DNA from: Sporobacter sp942492735
GTDB taxonomy: Bacteria > Bacillota > Clostridia > Oscillospirales > Oscillospiraceae
Assembly: GCA_942492735.1 (NCBI GenBank)
Contig: OW818648.1
Coordinates: 2,790,001 to 2,854,000 of the forward strand
Length of the DNA: 64,000 bases
Direction of reading: 5' to 3'
The first letter of the stretch is position 1. Each line of letters begins with the position of its first letter. Of this stretch, positions 16,750 through 25,324 are shown piece after piece. A model generated the notes under the pieces. It was not told where the DNA came from and searched no databases. It was given only the letters and a program-made list of their open reading frames with translations. The position numbers were made by a program, and so were the translations under genes.

Positions 16750-16885
16750 AATGATTTGAGGGGAACTGTCGGAAACGGGGTCCAACAGCCTTAACGGGGA
16801 TGCTCATGGCGGTCTCCACGCTGCCCGGTGTTCTCGTCTCTACAGCGGGACAGTGCCGGATTCAAACCGGAATGAACAAAAGGAG
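16750..16885 (-). ncRNA. Cobalamin-riboswitch-like element in antisense orientation
   Basis: Read on the minus strand from 16885, CCGGTTTGAATCCGG is followed by CACTGTCCCGCTGTAGAGA. This aligns with the cobalamin aptamer core that in the clear riboswitch at 29672-29868 reads GGTGCAAATCCC...GCCGCTGTAAA. About 30 bases later comes AGCGTGGAGACCGCC, resembling the B12-box segment. The middle (P4-P6) region looks short. No minus-strand gene lies downstream; it points into ubiD antisense. It may be a compact variant, a degenerate remnant or chance. Confidence 0.3.
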
Positions 16886-16893
16886 CGCAGCTT

Positions 16894-17340
16894 ATGACCC
16901 GATATGTCCATACGAATATCATCGCGAAGGATTGCAAAAAACTGATTGCGTTTTATAAAGACGTCTTTGGCTGCAGAAGCGTTGGCCAGACGAGGGACCT
17001 CGGGGGCGCTTGGGTCGATAAAATAACCGGCCTGACAGATGCGCATATCACCGGAGAGCATTTGGCTTTACCCGGTTATGGCGACGATTATCCGACACTC
17101 GAGCTTTTTTCGTTTGACGATATGGTGCCTCACGCCGGGAGCACCATTAACCGCTGCGGTTTAGCCCATATCGCGTTCTCCGTCGACGACGTCCAGAAAA
17201 CGCTTGAGGCAGTGCTTGAAGCCGGCGGGGGACGATTAGGAGAGCTTGTGACGACAATGTATCCGGACGGCAGGAAGCTGGAGCTCGTCTATGCGACCGA
17301 TATTGAAGGCAATATCGTCGAGCTTATGAAATGGTCATAA
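16894..17340 (+). CDS. VOC/glyoxalase-fold protein
   Basis: 148 residues with two paired beta-alpha-beta-beta-beta units. YVHTNIIAKDCKKLIAFYKD begins the first, with His6 in a metal-ligand position, and TLELFSFDD supplies a Glu. LAHIAFSVDDVQKTLEAVLE begins the second with another His, and DIEGNIVELMKW ends with a Glu. That is the four-ligand pattern of glyoxalase I and related lyases or dioxygenases. AAAGGAGCGCAGCTT precedes the ATG. Substrate unknown. Confidence 0.85.
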   Translation: MTRYVHTNIIAKDCKKLIAFYKDVFGCRSVGQTRDLGGAWVDKITGLTDAHITGEHLALPGYGDDYPTLELFSFDDMVPHAGSTINRCGLAHIAFSVDDVQKTLEAVLEAGGGRLGELVTTMYPDGRKLELVYATDIEGNIVELMKWS

Positions 17341-17447
17341 GTACTCAAAGGCAAATTATAAATAAATGATCGTCCTGTTTAGTCGAACAGGCAAGTTACC
17401 GATGTGAAAATAATATAATCTCTTATCAAATTCAGAAAGGAGGTTAT

Positions 17448-18320
17448 ATGATGAGCTTCGGGCTTGTGCTGTCAGGCGGGGGGACGAGAGGCGCCGCCCA
17501 TGTCGGTGTCATGTGCGCGCTTGAAGAAGCAAATATGCTGCCGTCATCCGTTTCTGGCACAAGTTTCGGGAGTATTGTTGCCGGGATGTACGCGCTCGGG
17601 ATGCCTCCGCATGATATGAAGGAAAAGATTATAAAGCTGGCGCAGGAAGGCACTAATCTGGTCGACCCGGACTATACGGGTATATTACAGTCAATTGTTC
17701 AGCTGATCCGCGGTAAACCGATGATCTTGACGGGATTTCTAAAAGGCAGCAAGCTGGAAAAATATCTTGAAGAACTCACACGCGGAAGAAACATCGTCGA
17801 ACTTAAAATGAAAACCATTATCACGGCTGTTGATCTATACACGAGACAGACAATCGCCTTCATTAATACACAGGACGGTGTAAAGCCGTTCAAAAATGTC
17901 CTGTGGAAAACGAATGTTAAGCTCAGTGAGGCCATGCGGGCGTCGTGCGCAGTGCCCGCTTATTTTCAGCCGAAGCTCATGGATGGCATGTGCCTCGTTG
18001 ACGGCGGTGTCACGGATGTTGTACCGGTCGATCTGCTGATTGCCGCCGGTGAGCCGAAAGTCCTGGCTGTCGACCTATCTGCGAACTATTCGTTTAAAGA
18101 AAACGGAAACCTCATCGACGTCTGCAATCAATCCTTATCCATCATGATGAGCTGCCTGAGTGAATACAGAGCAAGCGGTGAGAAGCTCATGATCCTACCG
18201 CCTCTGCCTGAAACGGCAAGCGTCCTGACTTTCAATGAAATGATGGCGTGCATGGATGCGGGTTATCAGGCAGCAAACGAGGTCATGCCGAAAATAAAAA
18301 GTATTTTTAGAGACCCTTAG
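17448..18320 (+). CDS. Patatin-like phospholipase
   Basis: 290 residues with the full patatin signature: oxyanion hole LSGGGTRGAAHVG, nucleophile elbow GTSFGS (Ser39), and catalytic Asp in CLVDGGVTDVVPV. No signal peptide, so probably a cytosolic RssA/YlbK-type lipid acyl hydrolase. AAGGAGG lies six bases before ATG 17448. It ends in a strong shared terminator. Confidence 0.9.
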   Translation: MMSFGLVLSGGGTRGAAHVGVMCALEEANMLPSSVSGTSFGSIVAGMYALGMPPHDMKEKIIKLAQEGTNLVDPDYTGILQSIVQLIRGKPMILTGFLKGSKLEKYLEELTRGRNIVELKMKTIITAVDLYTRQTIAFINTQDGVKPFKNVLWKTNVKLSEAMRASCAVPAYFQPKLMDGMCLVDGGVTDVVPVDLLIAAGEPKVLAVDLSANYSFKENGNLIDVCNQSLSIMMSCLSEYRASGEKLMILPPLPETASVLTFNEMMACMDAGYQAANEVMPKIKSIFRDP

Positions 18321-18341
18321 ATGTCAATTTTTCAGCAAAAC

Positions 18342-18386
18342 AGCGTGAAGGAAAACCCTGGTGGTTTTCCTTCACGCTAATCTTTT
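18342..18386. terminator. Bidirectional intrinsic terminator
   Basis: AGCGTGAAGGAAAACC at 18342-18357 pairs with GGTTTTCCTTCACGCT at 18363-18378 around a 5-base loop, followed by CTTTTTC. It separates the convergent patatin and repeat-protein genes. Confidence 0.8.
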
Positions 18387-18422
18387 TCAACGTTATAATG
18401 GTGTGCAATCAGCGCTTATACG

Positions 18423-19292
18423 TTATCTGTTTGCTGACATGATCACGGAACAGACGGTATTCGCCTGCGCTTGTGTTATTGTTCCGGCTGTAACCAAGCT
18501 GGTCATGACGGTGATAAGATTGTAGTCATCTGTTCCAGCTTTGGCAGCTGTAATAGCGGAGCGTATAGCGTCTGATTGTATTTGCGTAATGACTCCGGCT
18601 TTAACAAGGTTGGTTATGATTGTATTAAGTTTCGTTTCATACGTGAATACATCGGCTGTTTTGCAAGCAGCATGGATAGCGTCTGCTTGCGCTTGCGTTA
18701 TTGTTCCTGCTGTAACCAGACTGGCCATGACAGTTTTAATACCGGCTTCATCCGTACCAACTTTGGCTGTCGTGATAGCCGCCAGGATGGCATCTGCCTG
18801 TGTCTGCGTCATTGTTCCGGCGGTAACGAGGCCGGTCATAACGGTTTCAAGTCGATGTTCATCTCTGTCACCTTTGACTGCCTTGATTGCGGCTTTGACG
18901 GCATCTGACTGCGCCTGAGTAATCGTACCCGCTAGAACCAGACCGCTCATAACTGTATCAAACTTATATCCATCCTTTGATTCTTTAGCTGCCGTGAATG
19001 CGGTTCTGATGGCGTCTGCCTGTGTTTGAGTTATCGTTCCGGCAGTAATGAGGCCGGTCATTGCAACGTCGAGTTTTGTAATAACTTTAAGATTTCTTTT
19101 TTCCCAACCGAAGTGATTACCCTGGTTGTCCTTATTGTCCTTGTTGTTCTGTTTGTCTTGCTTGTCTTGTCCGACATAACTATGCTGAGATTCATTGTTC
19201 TTTTGGCTGCCGTTATCTTTTGCAAGCGCAAGAGTTGGTGTCAGGCTCACCAAGAGCGCTAAAGACATAATTCCGTATATTAACTTTTTCAT
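18423..19292 (-). CDS. Secreted protein with six 37-residue repeats
   Basis: 289 residues. A Sec signal peptide (MKKLIYGIMSLALLVSLTP... ending ALA-K) is followed by a polar, Asn/Lys/Gln-rich linker (about 25-70). The rest is six tandem units of 37 residues with consensus LVTAGTITQAQADAI, then AAI-AK and an acidic spacer; the last is truncated. The units resemble short helical repeats of DUF2680/YckD-like secreted proteins. DNA of the repeats is diverged but still visibly periodic. Function unknown; possibly a surface or calcium-type structural protein. Confidence 0.8.
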   Translation of the reverse strand: MKKLIYGIMSLALLVSLTPTLALAKDNGSQKNNESQHSYVGQDKQDKQNNKDNKDNQGNHFGWEKRNLKVITKLDVAMTGLITAGTITQTQADAIRTAFTAAKESKDGYKFDTVMSGLVLAGTITQAQSDAVKAAIKAVKGDRDEHRLETVMTGLVTAGTMTQTQADAILAAITTAKVGTDEAGIKTVMASLVTAGTITQAQADAIHAACKTADVFTYETKLNTIITNLVKAGVITQIQSDAIRSAITAAKAGTDDYNLITVMTSLVTAGTITQAQANTVCSVIMSANR

Positions 19293-19456
19293 AAAGTATG
19301 TTCTCCTTTTTTCATAGTGTACGCTAAATTTTGATTGCCAGAAAGAATCTTGAATTGTCCAAATTTTTCATCCTTCACTCATAATACGATCGAAAGCCCT
19401 GAAACCTTGCAAAAAGACGAGGGGACGGTTCATTCGTCTGAGCCCTGATAAGCAAA

Positions 19457-19479
19457 AAACGCCATATATGATGGCGTTT
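19457..19479 (-). terminator. Intrinsic terminator of the HTH-hydrolase operon
   Basis: AAACGCCAT and ATGGCGTTT are perfect arms around ATATG. On the minus strand the stem is followed by a T-rich run, so it terminates the operon ending at 19514. The flanking gap 19293-19513 otherwise holds only a fragment AGGGGACGGTTC at 19420, also present at 63361. Confidence 0.65.
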
Positions 19480-19513
19480 ATTGAATGCCTTATGGTGCTA
19501 TAAAGTCTTATTC

Positions 19514-19867
19514 TTATTGAACCAGTGCATCAATAGCGCTGTTTATATCGCTTTTGAAAAAAACGAGATTGCCTTTATTGCTTTCATAAATGAAATTATG
19601 GAGGCTTTTGCTTGTGAATGACGAGAAATCACCGAGGATGGCGAGCTTCATACGGTAATTTGAGAACTTCTGCAGCACGTCTCCGGCGAAGCCTGTGCGG
19701 AGGTCGAAGAAGCTCTCTGGGAGACTCGCTTTTTCGATGATGAGGCCTGCTGCTTCGGATTCATACCACGCTGTGACGATCAGATCAAGGATGACCTGCA
19801 CCTTTTCAATTCGTACGGCCGAGTCTACTATGGCGACCGTGATGCCGTTTTTAGTCCTATAAGTCAT
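19514..19867 (-). CDS. DUF4180-domain protein
   Basis: 117 residues matching the DUF4180 pattern: ESFFDLRTGFAGDVLQKFSNYRMKLAILGDFS in the middle and LHNFIYESNKGNLVFFKSD near the end. No signal or membrane segment. It overlaps the alpha/beta hydrolase gene by four bases (ATGA), so is translated with it. Biochemical role unknown. Confidence 0.8.
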   Translation of the reverse strand: MTYRTKNGITVAIVDSAVRIEKVQVILDLIVTAWYESEAAGLIIEKASLPESFFDLRTGFAGDVLQKFSNYRMKLAILGDFSSFTSKSLHNFIYESNKGNLVFFKSDINSAIDALVQ

Positions 19868-20703
19868 GTCGATTCTTCCTTCGTTATGAACGGAATGATA
19901 TAGTCAAGCGAATTGAAAACAACGTGCCCGCAATTCGGTATTAAGTGAATTTCAGATGAAGGGACAAGGGAGGATAGCCGCTGCGCTGATTTTTCCGCTT
20001 CGATGATCACATCATTTACGCCATCGATAAAGAGAACCGGCATATGAAGCCGACGGAGCTGTTTATCCGTGAAAACAGGCAGCTCCTCGATGGGGTTGTA
20101 GCTTTCGGTGATCAGGTTGATAAAATCGAGTACCTCTTTCGGCATGCCTTGCGTTCCGGCAATCGAAGGGCTCATGGTGGCAGTGCCGCTTTGCTCACGT
20201 GCTTGTGAGACATCTGAAATAAATAGCGGTCGAATCTGCGCCAGTCCAGCAGATGCGATGAGAACCAGCTTGGAAACCAGCTCCGGAAACGCTGTTGCGA
20301 ATTTAAGCGCCATCCAGCCGCCGAGGGAGTTGCCGATCACGGCGGCGCTCCTCAGACCGAGCGCTTGGAGGACGTCCTCCATCCAGAGCGCAAAATCGTC
20401 TGACTGGAGGTCCGGTCTGTATTCCGCGCTGTTGCCGGCCTCACCGATAATGTCGACGGCATAAACACTGTAGCGCTGAGAAAGAGCCATGATTTCAGGA
20501 AACCAGAACGCGCTGTTGCTGCAGGAACCATGCAGCAGAATAACCGGCGGGTTTTTATCCGACCCGGTACTTAGTATAAAAGTTTTCCCGAACGCAGTAT
20601 CAATATAGGTTTGACCGAAAGGGAAACGTCTCAAGATGTCTCCGTAGGCAGTCCTGACGGTGTCGCGGCTCTCTGGTGACTTAAATACACTCGTTTTATT
20701 CAT
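19864..20703 (-). CDS. Alpha/beta hydrolase
   Basis: 279 residues. The fold is shown by ILSTGSDKNPPVILLHGSCSN (oxyanion HG), the nucleophile elbow VIGNSLGGWMALK, and the C-terminal IPNCGHVVFNSLDY with the catalytic His. The Asp is probably in VLFIDGVNDVI. It is a cytosolic esterase/carboxylesterase-like enzyme of unknown substrate, in an operon with the HTH protein (six-base gap) and DUF4180. Confidence 0.88.
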   Translation of the reverse strand: MNKTSVFKSPESRDTVRTAYGDILRRFPFGQTYIDTAFGKTFILSTGSDKNPPVILLHGSCSNSAFWFPEIMALSQRYSVYAVDIIGEAGNSAEYRPDLQSDDFALWMEDVLQALGLRSAAVIGNSLGGWMALKFATAFPELVSKLVLIASAGLAQIRPLFISDVSQAREQSGTATMSPSIAGTQGMPKEVLDFINLITESYNPIEELPVFTDKQLRRLHMPVLFIDGVNDVIIEAEKSAQRLSSLVPSSEIHLIPNCGHVVFNSLDYIIPFITKEEST

Positions 20704-20709
20704 ATCAAA

Positions 20710-21156
20710 TCACTCCTCGTCAACTTGCCTTGTCAGCATATCAATGGCGTCCATCATGGCCGCCATAAACCGTACGCTGCCCCAGAGCGTGATGCGGACC
20801 TTATATTCCGCTTCGATAAACTGCGTGTGCATGGAGGATCGTCCGTATTCGGGCGGTTTTGCGTTTAAAGAGGCCGTCAGCGTATTCATGATGCGGATTG
20901 CTTCGTTTCTGTCATCAACAGTGATATCCACCACCGACGAGACAATAACTTTGTCATCATCCGCATTGTCTCGCTTGCTGTTTTTGACGACTGCATCGCC
21001 CTGTTCGGTAAACACGCTCAGGTCGTGCCCCGTGACGCGCCAGCCTTTCCCGATTTTTGTCGCGCGCAGCTTGCCTTCCCTGATATAGCGCTGGATCGTC
21101 TTTGGGTGAATATCCAGCAGGTCTGATATTTGTTCAACCGTAAAATATTGATTCAT
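20710..21156 (-). CDS. Excisionase-type HTH regulator with a C-terminal domain
   Basis: 148 residues. The N-terminus YFTVEQISDLLDIHPKTIQR with GKLRATKIGKGWRVTGHDLS is a MerR/excisionase-type winged helix. Residues about 70-148 form a separate alpha/beta domain with IVSSVVDITVDDRNEAIRIM that may bind a ligand. It is first in the operon; the inverted repeat overlapping the promoter suggests autoregulation. Confidence 0.82.
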   Translation of the reverse strand: MNQYFTVEQISDLLDIHPKTIQRYIREGKLRATKIGKGWRVTGHDLSVFTEQGDAVVKNSKRDNADDDKVIVSSVVDITVDDRNEAIRIMNTLTASLNAKPPEYGRSSMHTQFIEAEYKVRITLWGSVRFMAAMMDAIDMLTRQVDEE

Positions 21157-21177
21157 TATGTTATATGCTCCTTAAAG

Positions 21178-21220
21178 TTACCTATAAGGTTATAATAAGT
21201 AACAATAGGTAATATGTCAA
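21178..21220 (-). promoter_or_regulatory. Promoter with overlapping operator for the HTH-hydrolase operon
   Basis: On the minus strand TTGACA (21220-21215) and TATTAT (21197-21192) are spaced by exactly 17 bases, a near-consensus promoter. Perfect arms TTACCTAT (21178-21185) and ATAGGTAA (21205-21212) flank the -10 element, so a bound regulator would block transcription. Confidence 0.75.
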
Positions 21221-21421
21221 GTGGTTTAATAAACAAATGATGCCAAAAAAGTAGAAAAAATCTGTACCCCGCCCTCGTTGTGACTAACTGTGTTCGCCAG
21301 TCAACCGTGCCGCGTCACGCCGACATGAAATGACGGTTAATGTGTATGCGGCACTTCGATTAATTATTTCTGGACCGGAATGATGTATTGGTTTATACTG
21401 TAAGCACGGGGAGATGATAAA

Positions 21422-21913
21422 ATGGATACAGTCATCATGAGAGAGGTATGCGACGATGAGCTTGATATCTGCGCTGATGTAATACGGCGCGGCTTTATGA
21501 CCGTTGCAAAGGACTTTGAGCTGACGATAGAGAAAGTCCCGACAAACGGCGCGTTCATAAAGACAGAGCGCTTAATTGCCGACAGGGAAAAAGGCAACCG
21601 GATGTTTGCGCTCGTTGAAAATGATACGATCGTCGGATTTATGCAGCTGGAAAAGGCTGATGAGGATAAATTCTATCTGCAGAAAATATCCGTACTGCCG
21701 GAATGCAGGCATCGCGGTTATGGCAAGAAGCTTTTGGAATTCGCAAATGAAAAAGTCCGGGAGCTGGGCGGGCACAAAATCGACATCGCCATTATCGAGG
21801 AAAACGAGCAGCTAAAAACGTGGTATATCCAGAACGGCTTTACGCATACGGGTACAAAGAAGTTTGACCATCTGCCTTTTACAGCCGGCTTCATGGAGAA
21901 ATATATAGTTTAA
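21422..21913 (+). CDS. GNAT-family N-acetyltransferase
   Basis: 163 residues. The acetyl-CoA loop LQKISVLPECRHRGYGKKLL (R-x-x-G-x-G) is canonical, followed by IDIAIIEENEQLKTWYIQNGF, the usual C-terminal motif. GGGAG precedes the ATG. It lies 21 bases upstream of ppnP. Substrate unknown. Confidence 0.88.
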   Translation: MDTVIMREVCDDELDICADVIRRGFMTVAKDFELTIEKVPTNGAFIKTERLIADREKGNRMFALVENDTIVGFMQLEKADEDKFYLQKISVLPECRHRGYGKKLLEFANEKVRELGGHKIDIAIIEENEQLKTWYIQNGFTHTGTKKFDHLPFTAGFMEKYIV

Positions 21914-21934
21914 TAAATCTGATGGAGGAACAAT

Positions 21935-22252
21935 ATGGATAAGTTTGATAATGTCACAGTTGTTAAAAAGGCCAATATGTATTTTGATGGGAAGGTGACG
22001 AGCCGTACCGTCCTGTTTTCCGACGGGACGAGGAAAACACTCGGTATCATGCTGCCCGGCGAATACGAATTCGGGACAGCCGATAAAGAAATCATGGAAG
22101 TGCTGGGCGGCAAGCTGAAGGTTTTGCTGCCTGAGTGCAGCGAATGGGAGACGTTCATCGAGGGACAAGCCTTTGAGGTCAAAGCAAAAAGCAAGTTTAA
22201 GCTCGTAGTCGAAGAAGCAACCGACTATTGCTGCTCGTACGTGAAAGCATAA
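21935..22252 (+). CDS. ppnP: Pyrimidine/purine nucleoside phosphorylase PpnP
   Basis: 105 residues, a single cupin-like barrel of the YaiE/DUF1255 family, with KKANMYFDGKVTSRTVLFSDG near the start, LGIMLPGEYEFGTADKEIMEV in the middle and AFEVKAKSKFKLVV. The family phosphorolyses nucleosides to base and ribose-1-phosphate in the cytosol. GGAGG precedes the ATG. Confidence 0.9.
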   Translation: MDKFDNVTVVKKANMYFDGKVTSRTVLFSDGTRKTLGIMLPGEYEFGTADKEIMEVLGGKLKVLLPECSEWETFIEGQAFEVKAKSKFKLVVEEATDYCCSYVKA

Positions 22253-22300
22253 AGCCGTTCAGAAATTCCTGTACGAATAACGAAAACGGCGGTCGATCCC

Positions 22301-22388
22301 GTAGGGGGCGATACCCACAACGCCCCGTCGTTCACGTGTCTTCAACGAGGTATGTGGTCAACGGAGCGATGTGGGCATCGCTCCCTAC
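22301..22388. repeat. GTAGGG-family dispersed inverted repeat
   Basis: GTAGGGGGCGATACCCACA at 22301-22319 is mirrored with two mismatches by TGTGGGCATCGCTCCCTAC at 22370-22388. The same terminal GTAGGG...CTAC organisation recurs at 28393, 30821 and 35821. Confidence 0.7.
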
Positions 22389-22448
22389 GAATAATTAATG
22401 AGATAGCGGGCGATTTTTTAAGTCGCCCGCCGTTTAATTACTGTTATT

Positions 22449-23720
22449 TTATTTATTCGATTCTATCGCCGCGGTTGCCGCGGTGTATACTTTTAAAAAT
22501 GGGACATCGTTTTTAATTGCGGCGGCTCTGACATCCTCGTATTCCGGTTTTTCCTTCGAGAGGCCATAACCTTTGGCAGACTTGATTTTGATCTCGCCGT
22601 ACGGCGTTGATACCTTGTATGACGTGTACTCCATCACATCACGCTGCAGCGTTTGAAAGCGGACGCCGAGGGTTGTTGTATGCTGAAGGATAAGCTGTGA
22701 AAGATGGTGCTGATCCTCCGGCTTGCACAGGCATGTGAGCATCGTCGCCGGTCTGTTTTTTTTCATATAGATCGGTGTTGCAAAAACATCAAGCGACCCA
22801 TTTTTCATGAGCAGCTCAGTTGTGAATCCGATTGCCTCGGGCGTCATATCGTCGAGGTTGCAGATGATCTCAACGATCGTATCTGTCGTCTCTGTATGAT
22901 CGCTTAAAAAAGCGCGTACACAGTTTGCGGCTTCAAAATCCTTTGTACCCATGCCGTAACCGATTTTTGTGACTGTCATTGGTTCCATGTCGCCAAAGCG
23001 ACGCACAAAATGGCGCAGGAGCGCCGCACCCGTCGGGGTGCAGAGCTCGCCTTTGATTTTGCCGCTGTAGATCGGGACACCCATGAGAATATGCGCCGTC
23101 GCGGGGGCGGGGACTGGCAGAATGCCATGGTCGCAGCGTACAAAGCCGGATCCGACGTGCACCGGTGACGCTTCGATTCGATCAACGCCGAGCATTTGAA
23201 ACAGGAGACTGCAGCCGACAATATCGACGACCGCGTCAAGCGACCCCACCTCATGGAAATGTATCTCTTCGATCGGGACACCGTGGACGGCCGACTCGGC
23301 CTCGCCGAGGAGCTTGTAGACACTGAGCGCCTCTTTTTTTACATTCTCAGCCAGGTCGAGGTTTTCAATCAGACTGCATATATCCTGGTAGCTGTAATGG
23401 AGGTGTTCATGCGAATGCTCGTTTTGAGCTGCATTCTCATGCGTATGTGCGTGTTCACCGGTGTGTGCATCGTGCGTATGGTCATGACCGCCGGCCATCG
23501 TGACATCAAGACTGCCTTCCTCAACACCGCCTATACGAATACGCATTTTTGTGCCGCTGATGCCACATTTTGTTGTTTTGTCACAGTCAATCTGAACACC
23601 GGGCAGACCAAGGCCGCGCATTCTCTGCAGAAATAAGTCTCTGTCAGGCAGAAGCTCCAATAAAGCTGCCATAATCATGTCGCCGGCAGCGCCCATATTA
23701 CATTCGAGATAGAGCTTCAT
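22449..23720 (-). CDS. larC: Nickel-pincer cofactor synthase LarC
   Basis: 423 residues from ATG 23720, which overlaps the larB stop. The N-terminus LYLECNMGAAGDMIMAALLE is the LarC/DUF111 signature. A His-rich stretch (about residues 75-110, many HTH/HDH units) is a likely nickel store. EIHFHEVGSLDAVVDIVG and GSGFVRCDHGILPVPAPAT follow. LarC inserts nickel into pyridinium-dithiocarboxylate mononucleotide. Here it is one continuous frame rather than the two frameshift-joined parts known in Lactiplantibacillus. A longer in-frame extension to 23897 lies inside larB and is not a real start. Confidence 0.93.
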   Translation of the reverse strand: MKLYLECNMGAAGDMIMAALLELLPDRDLFLQRMRGLGLPGVQIDCDKTTKCGISGTKMRIRIGGVEEGSLDVTMAGGHDHTHDAHTGEHAHTHENAAQNEHSHEHLHYSYQDICSLIENLDLAENVKKEALSVYKLLGEAESAVHGVPIEEIHFHEVGSLDAVVDIVGCSLLFQMLGVDRIEASPVHVGSGFVRCDHGILPVPAPATAHILMGVPIYSGKIKGELCTPTGAALLRHFVRRFGDMEPMTVTKIGYGMGTKDFEAANCVRAFLSDHTETTDTIVEIICNLDDMTPEAIGFTTELLMKNGSLDVFATPIYMKKNRPATMLTCLCKPEDQHHLSQLILQHTTTLGVRFQTLQRDVMEYTSYKVSTPYGEIKIKSAKGYGLSKEKPEYEDVRAAAIKNDVPFLKVYTAATAAIESNK

Positions 23721-24478
23721 GATGACTCCTCTCCGATATGATTGATGAGACTGGCGAGATACCCAGCGCCGAAACCGTTGTCGATATTGACAACGCTGAC
23801 ATTCCCGGCGCACGAATTGAGCATGGACAGGAGCGCGGACAGGCCGCCGAAATTCGCGCCGTATCCAACGCTCGTCGGCACGGCAATGACAGGGCATGAT
23901 ACGAGGCCGCCGACAACAGTAGCAAGCGCGCCTTCCATTCCCGCAACAGCGATGATAACCTTGGCGGACATCAGGACATCGAGTCTGCTGAGCAGTCGGT
24001 GGAGTCCCGCGACGCCGACATCATATAGCCGCTCAACGCGGTTGCCTAAAGCCTCCGCTGTAACGGCGGCTTCTTCCGATACAGAGATATCGCTTGTCCC
24101 GGCAGCAATGACCCCGATATAGCCCTTTGTGTTAGCCACGAATTTGCGCCCATATATCGCGATACGCGAGACAGGGTCGTAATCCACAGCGATCATTTTG
24201 CCGAGTTCTTCTGCCTTTTCGGGTGTGAGCCGCGTGACAAGAATGTTGGTATTTCCATGGTCTTTCATGGCTGTAACGATGCCGGATATCTGCTCGGCTG
24301 TTTTACCGGCGCCATAAATCACCTCCGGTATGCCGTGTCGGAGGCTTCTGTGGTGGTCAATCTTGGCGTACCCTATATCTTCGTACGGCTCCATTTTGAG
24401 CGTCAAAAGCGCTTCCTGGGGCGAGATCTCGCCGGTTTTAACATTATTAAGAAGTTTCAGGATTTTATCTTGTTCCAA
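23717..24478 (-). CDS. larB: Nicotinic-acid adenine dinucleotide carboxylase/hydrolase LarB
   Basis: 253 residues. A start TTG at 24478 is seven bases after GGAGG and three bases after the larE stop. The PurE-like C-terminal domain is clear: IGVIAAGTSDISVSEEAAVTA, RLYDVGVAGLHRLLSRL, VIIAVAGMEGALATVVGGL and VIAVPTSVGYGANFGG. It carboxylates the pyridine ring of NaAD and cleaves it to the mononucleotide for LarE. Confidence 0.93.
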   Translation of the reverse strand: MEQDKILKLLNNVKTGEISPQEALLTLKMEPYEDIGYAKIDHHRSLRHGIPEVIYGAGKTAEQISGIVTAMKDHGNTNILVTRLTPEKAEELGKMIAVDYDPVSRIAIYGRKFVANTKGYIGVIAAGTSDISVSEEAAVTAEALGNRVERLYDVGVAGLHRLLSRLDVLMSAKVIIAVAGMEGALATVVGGLVSCPVIAVPTSVGYGANFGGLSALLSMLNSCAGNVSVVNIDNGFGAGYLASLINHIGEESS

Positions 24479-24480
24479 TT

Positions 24481-25236
24481 TTATACCTCCGTTTTTCGGG
24501 GTATCAAATCAATCAATATATCCTTAAAATACGGACTCAGCGCGTCAACGATCTTTTTTCTCTTATCTATAACCGTTCTGAACTGTGATTCTGTAATCTG
24601 TATTTTAGCATTTCCGTTCATATAACGTATCCTGAAATCGGAAAATCCGAGTGTATGGAGCGCATCCTCGGCTTGCTCCACCTTGGATAACAAATCTGCC
24701 GTGATGAGCGTACCTGTCGGTATGCGCGTGGCGAGACAAGCATAAGAAGGTTTGTCGTGCGTAAACAGACCGGCCTCACACGATAAGCCTCTGATTTCTT
24801 TTTTTAAAAGGCCGCATTCACGCAGCGGAGAACGTATTCCCATTTCGTTCAATGCACGCATGCCCGCGCGCTCACCCGCGTCATCGGATGCGTTGGTACC
24901 GTCGCAGACCAGCGCATATCCGTCCTTTGCGGCTTGCTCGGTGATACACTGGAAGACAGCGTTTTTACAATAATAACAGCGTTCAGCAGGATTTTGCACC
25001 ACATCCTGGTTGTTAAGGACATCTAATTTATAAACATCCATCGGGACGGAAAGCATATACGCCATTTTCGAGGCATCGTCGAGTTCAAACTGCGGCTGAA
25101 AAGGTGTCTTTATAAAATATGCTTTGACGTCGCAGCCGAACATCTTCGCAGCATATAGAAGGTAAGAAGAATCGACACCGCCTGAAAAGGCAATGGCGAA
25201 GCGAGGATTTTCCGAGAAAAATGTTTTTAGATCCAT
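24481..25236 (-). CDS. larE: Pyridinium-dithiocarboxylate synthase LarE
   Basis: 251 residues. The PP-loop ATP motif AIAFSGGVDSSYLLYAA is near residue 20; a CYYCK motif is near residue 84. KPSYACLATRIPTGT contains the Cys in the region of the sacrificial sulfur donor of LarE. The enzyme activates and thiolates the LarB product. First gene of larE-larB-larC, with AAAGGAG before the ATG. No larA-type racemase gene is in the window. Confidence 0.92.
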   Translation of the reverse strand: MDLKTFFSENPRFAIAFSGGVDSSYLLYAAKMFGCDVKAYFIKTPFQPQFELDDASKMAYMLSVPMDVYKLDVLNNQDVVQNPAERCYYCKNAVFQCITEQAAKDGYALVCDGTNASDDAGERAGMRALNEMGIRSPLRECGLLKKEIRGLSCEAGLFTHDKPSYACLATRIPTGTLITADLLSKVEQAEDALHTLGFSDFRIRYMNGNAKIQITESQFRTVIDKRKKIVDALSPYFKDILIDLIPRKTEV

Positions 25237-25324
25237 ATAACTCTCCTTTTTTGATTCGTTCAGTCTTCGTTTAGAATGATAAATAAATGCGATATATGCT
25301 GAAATAATTCTAGATAAACAATAA

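Noticed and set aside
16840..16880. A T-arm-like CCGG-ATTCAAA-CCGG hairpin suggesting a tRNA
   Set aside because: The loop does not fit the TTCRANY pattern with a paired stem, and no acceptor, D or anticodon arm can be built around it. The antisense riboswitch-like reading explains more of the conserved bases.
19420..19431. AGGGGACGGTTC also at 63361 as a regulatory site
   Set aside because: This short phrase looks like part of a low-information intergenic repeat fragment; the two sites share no consistent position relative to genes or promoters.
23721..23897. In-frame upstream extension of larC
   Set aside because: It lies wholly within larB in another frame, is Arg-rich and has no homology to LarC, whereas ATG 23720 has a good ribosome site and begins the LarC signature.
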